From Dehalococcoidia bacterium (GTDB taxonomy: Bacteria > Chloroflexota > Dehalococcoidia > Dehalococcoidales > G020351185): a DNA stretch of 18,528 nucleotides. Shown here piece after piece: positions 13,464 to 18,528 of this stretch; positions within the stretch are counted from its first letter, which is position 1, and every line of letters begins with the position of its first letter. A program made the position numbers and the translations under genes. The notes under the pieces were generated by a model. The model did not search any database. It was not told the origin of the DNA and was given only the letters and a program-made list of their open reading frames with translations. The stretch covers positions 1-18,528 of the forward strand of contig DAOWJL010000082.1 in the NCBI GenBank assembly GCA_030640385.1, written 5' to 3'.

Positions 13464-13751
13464 ATGAAATTAAGCCGAGAGGAAGTACTGCACATTGCCC
13501 GCCTTGCCAGGCTGGGGCTTACCGATGCCGAAGTGAACAAACTCAGCCAGCAGCTTTCCAAAATACTGGAGAGCTTTGAGGTATTGCAGCAGGTGGACAC
13601 CAGCGGTGTCCCGCCTACGGCACAGCCGAATATATTGAAGAACGTATTGAAAGAAGACAAAATTAAACCATCACTGTCACAGGACGAGGTACTGGCTAAT
13701 GCCCCGCACAGGGATAAGGAATTCTTCAGGGTAAGGGCCGTGCTTGAGTAG
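13464..13751 (+). CDS. gatC: Asp/Glu-tRNA amidotransferase subunit C
   Basis: GatC wraps around GatA and GatB in the complex that converts misacylated Asp-tRNA(Asn) or Glu-tRNA(Gln) to the amidated form. The 95-residue protein starts MKLSREEVLHIARLARLGLT and has the conserved LNKLSQQL-like helix, the V-D-T-S-G-V-P-P-T hinge and a C-terminal APHRDKEFFRV segment. The ATG at 13464 has GAGGAG 6 bases upstream; an in-frame TTG at 13434 overlaps the -10 box and is rejected. It is the first gene after the promoter at 13405-13434. The next gene is unexpectedly a nitroreductase, not gatA. Confidence 0.96.
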   Translation: MKLSREEVLHIARLARLGLTDAEVNKLSQQLSKILESFEVLQQVDTSGVPPTAQPNILKNVLKEDKIKPSLSQDEVLANAPHRDKEFFRVRAVLE

Positions 13752-13781
13752 TGTTAAGAATATGACTTTTAAGGGGGAGGG

Positions 13782-14486
13782 GTGATAAATAAAAGGTGGT
13801 TTGTTATATTGCCTATGTTTTTTCTAACTCTATATTTCTCGGCGTGCAGCCCGTCCGGTAACAGTGCATCTCCTTTAGAAAACGATATGAGGATAACACT
13901 ACCCGAACCGAAATACGACAGCGATATCTCTGTTGAAGAGGCTATACTCAATAGAAGGTCGATAAGGGACTATACCAGCCAGGCCCTAACCCTGCCGGAG
14001 GTATCCCAGCTGCTGTGGGCGGCCCAGGGAATCACCGACCCCGGCGGTAAAAGGGGGGCACCCTCTGCCGGAGCCACCTATCCCCTTGAAATATATATCG
14101 TGGTGGGCGATGTGGAGGGGGTTGCCGAGGGCATTTACAGATACAATCCGCATCAAAATGAGCTTATTAAAGTACTTGATGGCGAACATAGAAAAGCCCT
14201 GGCCGGTGCGGCTTTAAACCAGCAGTTCATCGCCGAGGCACCGTTAGACATCGTCATTACGGCGATATATGAGAGGACAACAGACAGGTACGGGGATAGG
14301 GGTATAAGGTACGTGCACATGGAAGCGGGGCATGCCGCCCAGAATGTCTACCTGCAGGCGGTTGCCCTGAACCTGGGAACGGTAGTCGTCGGTGCCTTTC
14401 ATGACGACCAGGTGACAAAAATAATGGCGCTACCTGATAATGAAGTACCACTGTATATAATGCCGGTGGGCAGGATAGCGGATTAA
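13782..14486 (+). CDS. SagB/ThcOx-type nitroreductase-fold lipoprotein
   Basis: This 234-residue flavoprotein-like protein has an export signal. Residues 1-21 form a lipoprotein signal ending FSAC with Cys22; Phe at -3 is atypical. The nitroreductase fold follows: RRSIRDY at 58-64 (FMN phosphate contact), LSQLLWAAQG-type LPEVSQLLWAAQGI at 71-84, PSAGATYPLE at 94-103 as in SagB-type dehydrogenases, and EAGHAAQN at 181-188. Family members oxidise azolines in peptide natural products or reduce other substrates with FMN. No YcaO, SagC or precursor peptide is nearby, so a peptide-toxin role is unlikely. The GTG start has a strong purine-rich ribosome site 5 bases upstream. It sits between gatC (30 bases) and gatA (9 bases), so it is co-transcribed with them. 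Confidence 0.88.
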   Translation: MINKRWFVILPMFFLTLYFSACSPSGNSASPLENDMRITLPEPKYDSDISVEEAILNRRSIRDYTSQALTLPEVSQLLWAAQGITDPGGKRGAPSAGATYPLEIYIVVGDVEGVAEGIYRYNPHQNELIKVLDGEHRKALAGAALNQQFIAEAPLDIVITAIYERTTDRYGDRGIRYVHMEAGHAAQNVYLQAVALNLGTVVVGAFHDDQVTKIMALPDNEVPLYIMPVGRIAD

Positions 14487-14495
14487 GGAGTATAG

Positions 14496-15956
14496 ATGAT
14501 AGACGGCAAACAATTAACCATTCATGAAGTAAGCCAGCTGCTCAAGAGCAGACAGGTCTCATCCTGCGAGCTAACGCGGGCAGCGCTGGAACAAATACAA
14601 AAGGTTGAGCCTCAGGTCAAGGCTATCGTAACCATCACTGAAGAGCTTGCCATCAAGCAGGCAAAACAAGCCGACGAGAGGATAGCTCGTGGCGAGGGCA
14701 GCCCCCTTAACGGTATCCCGGCGCTGATAAAGGATGTCATCTGCACCAGGGGGGTGCGCACCACCTGCTCGTCAAAGATGCTTGAAAACTTTGTTCCTCC
14801 CTATGATGCCACGGTAATGGAAAAACTTAATGACTGCGGTGTTGTCGTTGTCGGTAAAGCCAATATGGATGAGTTCGCCATGGGCTCTTCCACCGAGAAC
14901 TCGGCGTTCTTCACCACCCGCAATCCCTGGGACCTGGATCGCGTCCCCGGTGGCTCCAGTGGCGGTTCGGCGGCGGGGGTGGCTGCCGGTGAGGCTATCT
15001 ACGCACTGGGTTCGGATACCGGCGGCAGCATCCGCCAGCCGGCAAGCTTCTGCAGCGTTACCGGATTGAAACCGACCTATGGCCGGGTCAGCCGCTACGG
15101 GCTTGTCGCCTTTGCCAGCTCGCTGGACCAGATTGGGCCGATAACCGGTGATGTTACCGATGCGGCAATAGTGCTCAATGCCATCGCCGGCTTTGATACG
15201 AGGGACTCTACTGCCGTACCCCTGCCCATCCCCGACTATACACAGTGCCTCACCGGTGATATAAAGGGATTGCGACTGGGTATTCCCAGGGAGTATTTCG
15301 TTGAGGGGATGCAGCCGGAGGTAGCCGCTGCCATAAAAGCCGCCATCTACAGACTGGAGGAGCTTGGGGCAAACATAGACTGGGGGGTATCCCTGCCCCA
15401 CACCCCTTATGCCCTGGCTGTCTATTATATCATCGCCCCGTCTGAAGCCTCAGCCAACCTGGCACGCTATGACGGCGTAAAATACGGCTTTTCTTATAAA
15501 GATACCGATAATATGTGGGAGGCGATGGAAAAGACGCGCCAGCACGGTTTCGGCGCCGAGGTCAAGCGGCGCATAATGCTGGGCACCTATGCCCTTTCTG
15601 CCGGCTATTATGACGCTTGGTACCTCAAGGCACAGAAGGTGCGCACCCTCATCCGGCGTGAGTTTGATAGTGCATTTGAAAAATACGACGCCCTGGTAAC
15701 CCCCACCTCCCCCACCGTCCCCTTTAAAATCGGCGAGAAGGTTGAAGACCCGCTGCAGATGTATCTTTCCGATGTCTGCACCCTGCCGGTCAACATTGCC
15801 GGGCTGCCGGCAATCTCCATCCCGGCCGGCTTCGCCGACGGGCTGCCCATAGGCTTGCAGATTATCGCCAAGCCCTTCGCCGAAGAAACGCTACTCAAAA
15901 TCGCCCACGCCTACCAGCAGGTTACTGAGTGGCATAAGCGGAGGGCGAGTGTCTAA
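14496..15956 (+). CDS. gatA: Asp/Glu-tRNA amidotransferase subunit A
   Basis: GatA is the glutaminase subunit that releases ammonia for amidation of tRNA-bound Glu or Asp. The 486-residue protein carries the full amidase signature with Lys79 (ALIKDV), cis-Ser154 (PGGSSGGSAA) and nucleophile Ser178 (GSDTGGSIRQP), the same numbers as in the S. aureus enzyme. AAGGAG lies 5 bases before the ATG. gatB is not found downstream in this window, so the third subunit must be encoded elsewhere. The last 8 bases overlap the start of an Abi_C-type gene. Confidence 0.98.
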   Translation: MIDGKQLTIHEVSQLLKSRQVSSCELTRAALEQIQKVEPQVKAIVTITEELAIKQAKQADERIARGEGSPLNGIPALIKDVICTRGVRTTCSSKMLENFVPPYDATVMEKLNDCGVVVVGKANMDEFAMGSSTENSAFFTTRNPWDLDRVPGGSSGGSAAGVAAGEAIYALGSDTGGSIRQPASFCSVTGLKPTYGRVSRYGLVAFASSLDQIGPITGDVTDAAIVLNAIAGFDTRDSTAVPLPIPDYTQCLTGDIKGLRLGIPREYFVEGMQPEVAAAIKAAIYRLEELGANIDWGVSLPHTPYALAVYYIIAPSEASANLARYDGVKYGFSYKDTDNMWEAMEKTRQHGFGAEVKRRIMLGTYALSAGYYDAWYLKAQKVRTLIRREFDSAFEKYDALVTPTSPTVPFKIGEKVEDPLQMYLSDVCTLPVNIAGLPAISIPAGFADGLPIGLQIIAKPFAEETLLKIAHAYQQVTEWHKRRASV

Positions 15957-16815
15957 AAGAGATGAAGAAATGGAAGCTCAGCGTAAATTTTCCCCACAGC
16001 ATATTGATGAATTAGCAGAATGTATTACAGGTGGTGCATGGTTTGGCGAAGCAACTCCTATAGGTCTATATCACTCTGGCACAGACATAGTGAGATTCTT
16101 TCGCAGCCTTGGCTATGACATTAACTCTCTTGAGGGCTCAAGAGTTCCGTTCACTCAAGATTTGCTAAACGGCATCAATCACAAAGAGGATGGATTTGAA
16201 CAGATAGTTCGCATTACCGAAAGACTATTGGATTCGCGTGATTACGTGATGCATGAGGACAAGCTGGAGAATGTGGTTAACCATTTGAATGAATATCTAA
16301 AGTACGATGGGTTTGAGCTTACTAAGATAGGAACAACATACCGCCTAGTAGAAGCTGGAGGAACAGCCCCAGCAACTGAGATATTTGGAAGTACGACCTT
16401 ATCACTTCCCAATGTGAAGGCTGATTTTGAAAGAGCCCTTTCGAGCATTGAGTCCGACCCTGGCGGAGCTATTACTAGCGCCTGCTCAACATTAGAAAGC
16501 GTAGCAAAGTCTATTCTAGACGGTCTTGGAAAACCGTATCCCAAAGACCAAAGCATTCAACCTTTGATTTCTGCTACATTAAGAGAACTGACATTAGCCC
16601 CAGATCAATATTCCGAAGCTGAAATAAAAAGAATACTAGGAGGATTGGTAAACATACCTGCTGGAATTGGGGTTTTAAGAACCAAATATGGTGATGCACA
16701 CGGTAGAGGGACGCAGTTTACTCAACTGTTGCCACGGCATGCTCGTTTGGCAATTAATGCGTCAAGCACAATAGGTCTTTTCCTTCTTGAAACTTACTTA
16801 GACATAGAAAAATAG
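15949..16815 (+). CDS. Abortive-infection-type protein with Abi_C/HEPN-like domain
   Basis: This 288-residue protein has a C-terminal half (about 155-286) that looks like the Abi_C domain of abortive-infection proteins: FERALSSIESDPGGAITSAC, then a long helix pair, then GVLRTKYGDAHGRG. R244-x6-H251 in that last segment fits the HEPN ribonuclease R-x4-6-H motif. The N-terminal part (about 14-135) is a helical domain of unknown family. Such proteins usually cut RNA on phage attack to stop the cell. The GTG start overlaps the gatA stop by 8 bases with GGAGG nearby (4 bases upstream); an ATG at 15970 is the alternative. Composition is visibly more AT-rich than gatA, which points to transfer. No antitoxin gene is adjacent. 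Confidence 0.82.
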   Translation: MSKRDEEMEAQRKFSPQHIDELAECITGGAWFGEATPIGLYHSGTDIVRFFRSLGYDINSLEGSRVPFTQDLLNGINHKEDGFEQIVRITERLLDSRDYVMHEDKLENVVNHLNEYLKYDGFELTKIGTTYRLVEAGGTAPATEIFGSTTLSLPNVKADFERALSSIESDPGGAITSACSTLESVAKSILDGLGKPYPKDQSIQPLISATLRELTLAPDQYSEAEIKRILGGLVNIPAGIGVLRTKYGDAHGRGTQFTQLLPRHARLAINASSTIGLFLLETYLDIEK

Positions 16816-16842
16816 GGAAGTTTAGGAGGGACGAACTATTGT

Positions 16843-16982
16843 AAATCCCTCACCCTCTATCCCTCTCCCTTTAGCAAAGGGAGAGGGAAGTATTTTAAAG
16901 GGGAGTTTAAGAGGGGCGAAGCCCCCCTTCCCTATTTCCCCCTTCCTTTGGGAAAGGAAGGGGGAAATAGGGGGATGGATTT
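16843..16982. repeat. MITE-like palindromic element, copy 2
   Basis: This 140-bp element lies between the Abi_C gene and the Lrp gene. Its ends are an imperfect terminal inverted repeat: AAATCCCTC at 16843-16851 and the inverse of AAATCCATC at 16974-16982. Inside are a 12-bp hairpin (16861-16872 with 16876-16887), a 9-bp hairpin with one mismatch (16909-16917 with 16921-16929), and a perfect 20-bp stem with a 3-base loop (16930-16949 with 16953-16972). It has no coding frame of interest. Parts match the cluster at 400-530, one module in inverse orientation. Confidence 0.75.
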
Positions 16983-17015
16983 TCTTTATGATAAGGTTAC
17001 TAGTCTATTAAACTC

Positions 17016-17024
17016 TGCTATAAT
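17016..17024 (+). promoter_or_regulatory. Extended -10 promoter of the Lrp-aminotransferase pair
   Basis: TGCTATAAT is a perfect extended -10. The -35 candidate TTACTA at 16997-17002 is weak. The start would be near 17031, giving a leader of about 45 bases. It begins just outside the right end of the palindromic element. Confidence 0.6.
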
Positions 17025-17074
17025 GAAGCACAAGACGAATGGTCAATAACCGAAGCGGTTAAGGAGCAGGAAAA

Positions 17075-17557
17075 ATGCTAAAAGAAATACTTAAAATACT
17101 GGAAGATGATGCCCGCACCACTCCCAAACAGATAGCCACCATGACCGGCAGCACGGAGGGTGAGGTCAAGAAAATCATAAAACAGGCGGAAGAAGAGCAG
17201 ACCATCCTGAGATACAAGACGCTGGTCAACTGGGACAGGGTGGACGACGAGCACGTCTCAGCGCTGATAGAGGTTAAAATAACCCCCCAGCGGGATGTCG
17301 GTTTTGACTCCATCGCCGAGCGCATCTACCGCTTCCCGCAGGCCCGCACCGTATATCTGGTATCGGGTACATACGACCTCGCCGTGATAGCTATGTGTAA
17401 ATCTATGCACGAGATAGCCGATTTCGTAACCCAGAAGCTGGCGCCTATCGAAGGGGTGCAGGGTACGATGACCCATTTCCTGTTAAAAAAATATAAAGAA
17501 GACGGTGAAATACTCGAAGGTGGAGAAGAAAACAAACGGCAACCGGTGGTACTCTAA
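17075..17557 (+). CDS. Lrp/AsnC-family transcriptional regulator
   Basis: This 160-residue DNA-binding protein has an N-terminal winged helix-turn-helix (about 4-55: LKEILKILEDDARTTPKQIA, recognition helix around EGEVKKIIKQ). The C-terminal RAM ligand-binding domain (about 65-140) includes the beta strands SALIEVKITPQ and TVYLVSGTYDLAVIAMCKSM. Members sense amino acids and form octamers. AAGGAG lies 8 bases before the ATG. It is followed after 24 bases by an aminotransferase, a frequent pairing, so it probably regulates that gene in response to an amino acid. Confidence 0.94.
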   Translation: MLKEILKILEDDARTTPKQIATMTGSTEGEVKKIIKQAEEEQTILRYKTLVNWDRVDDEHVSALIEVKITPQRDVGFDSIAERIYRFPQARTVYLVSGTYDLAVIAMCKSMHEIADFVTQKLAPIEGVQGTMTHFLLKKYKEDGEILEGGEENKRQPVVL

Positions 17558-17581
17558 GTATTTAATCCCAGAGATATTATT

Positions 17582-18528
17582 ATGACAGCAGAAAAACTGG
17601 CTAAAACGAATAGCTATGCCAGCCCGATTTCAAACAGGGTGAAGCAGGTATCCCCCTCCGGGATACGCAAATTCTTTGACCTGCTGGCGTCCATGGAAGG
17701 AATCATCTCGCTGGGCGTCGGTGAGCCGGATTATACCACCCCGTGGCATATCCGTGAGGCAGCCATCTACTCCATAGAAAAGGGCTCTACCATGTACACC
17801 TCAAACCTTGGCATGCCCGAGCTGCGACAGGGCCTATCCCGACATCTGAAAGATAGCTACAACATTGATTATAATCCCGATAGCGAGCTGCTGGTTACCG
17901 TCGGTGTCAGTGAAGCGCTGGACCTGGCGATGAGAGCCATTATCAACCCCGGGGACGAGGTCATTATGCCTGACCCGTGCTATGTCTCCTACAACGCCTG
18001 CACCATCCTTGCCGGTGGCATACCGGTTATGGTGCCCACCGGTGAGGCAGGCGGTTTTGAGCTTGACGCTTCTGATATTGAAGCCAGGATTACGGATAAA
18101 ACCAAGGCTATCCTGCTGGGTTATCCGGCAAATCCCACCGGTGCAGTCATGTCCAGAAGCAAACTGGAACAGATAACCGAACTCGCCCGCCGCCATAGTC
18201 TCTTTATAATCTCCGATGAAATCTATGCCCGTCTGGTATATGGTATCGAGCATACCTGCCTGGCGGCGCTTCCCGCTATGAGAGACAGCACCATATTGCT
18301 GGGCGGTTTTTCCAAATCGTACGCCATGACCGGCTGGCGAATCGGTTATGCGGCAGCCAATAAAGATATAATCGCCGCCATGACAAAGATTCACCAGTAC
18401 ACAATAATGAGCGCCCCGACTATGGGGCAGGTAGCTGCTATAGAGGCGCTTGAATCGGGCGATGACAGCGTAAGTGAAATGGTCGAGGACTACAACCGCC
18501 GGCGGCTGGTTATGGTCAAGGGGCTGTG
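17582..18528 (+). CDS. Class I/II PLP-dependent aminotransferase, 3' end outside the window
   Basis: The gene is cut by the window end after 315 codons; the family usually has about 390 residues. It is a fold-type I aminotransferase of the aspartate/aromatic group. Visible residues are the N-terminal SPSGIRKFFDL, GVGEPDYTTP (45-54), NPTG with Asn184, Asp212 and Tyr215 (SDEIYARLVY), and the PLP lysine Lys245 in GGFSKSYAMTGWRIGY, with Arg253 binding the cofactor phosphate. The substrate cannot be fixed from this part; aspartate, aromatic or branched amino acids are possible. The ribosome site before ATG 17582 is weak (AGAG). It is co-oriented with the Lrp gene 24 bases upstream. Confidence 0.95.
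   Translation, partial: MTAEKLAKTNSYASPISNRVKQVSPSGIRKFFDLLASMEGIISLGVGEPDYTTPWHIREAAIYSIEKGSTMYTSNLGMPELRQGLSRHLKDSYNIDYNPDSELLVTVGVSEALDLAMRAIINPGDEVIMPDPCYVSYNACTILAGGIPVMVPTGEAGGFELDASDIEARITDKTKAILLGYPANPTGAVMSRSKLEQITELARRHSLFIISDEIYARLVYGIEHTCLAALPAMRDSTILLGGFSKSYAMTGWRIGYAAANKDIIAAMTKIHQYTIMSAPTMGQVAAIEALESGDDSVSEMVEDYNRRRLVMVKGL

Noticed and set aside
13782..14486. Thiazole/oxazole-modified peptide (SagBCD) toxin cluster
   Set aside because: Only a SagB-like fold is present; there is no YcaO, no SagC-like protein and no precursor peptide, and the protein is an envelope lipoprotein.
14772..15401. Long minus-strand frame opposite gatA
   Set aside because: It is fully antisense to a gene with complete amidase motifs, has no ribosome site and no recognisable domain.
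16861..16972. CRISPR array
   Set aside because: The repeated blocks are self-complementary hairpins of unequal length without regular spacers, and no cas genes are present.

Overview
The window looks like a chromosomal segment of a Dehalococcoidia-type bacterium (Chloroflexota). The basis is recall, not a database search: the 3' part of the 16S rRNA gene resembles remembered Dehalococcoides 16S closely, and the 16S gene is not followed by 23S/5S, as in Dehalococcoides, where the rRNA genes are unlinked. Most genes are ordinary core or metabolic genes. Two AT-richer patches (about 1429-2442 and 15957-16815) and two clusters of short palindromes (about 400-530 and 16843-16982) look like accessory DNA.

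Layout. 1-288 is the end of 16S. It is followed by a palindrome-rich spacer, a small membrane protein (639-899), tRNA-Ile(GAU), and a 363-base spacer holding a strongly foldable stretch (1236-1348). An AT-rich pair of overlapping membrane genes follows (1475-2442). Then comes an exported FKBP-type prolyl isomerase, flanked by a perfect 27-bp direct repeat that is the 3' end of the neighbouring initiator tRNA gene (3212-3286, minus strand). A long minus-strand block (3373-9281) holds, in reading order, a DMT transporter, a radical SAM enzyme, a fused Memo-AMMECR1 protein (together the AmmeMemoRadiSam system), an NPD/nitronate-monooxygenase-like flavoprotein, a small relic of a ClpC N-terminal domain, and the AAA+ ATPase RarA.

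From 9389 a plus-strand block carries coaE, rplU, rpmA, rpmE (closed by a good terminator) and a DUF1385/YqhQ-like membrane protein. On the minus strand are an NfeD-like protein, hisA and hisI. The gatC promoter fires divergently from the nfeD-like promoter into gatC, a SagB-type nitroreductase lipoprotein and gatA. Overlapping the gatA stop is an Abi_C/HEPN-type gene likely to be a phage-defence gene. After the second palindrome cluster come an Lrp/AsnC regulator and a class I aminotransferase cut by the window end.

Most noteworthy are: (1) the initiator-tRNA direct repeat bracketing the FKBP gene; (2) the fused AmmeMemoRadiSam operon with an adjacent Cys-rich flavoprotein; (3) the Abi_C/HEPN gene translationally coupled to gatA, with a lipoprotein nitroreductase between gatC and gatA; (4) an apparent AUU start codon for ribosomal protein L21; (5) the ClpC relic between the flavoprotein gene and rarA; (6) the AT-rich two-gene membrane module; (7) a repeated extended -10 promoter form (TGnTATAAT) before five genes.
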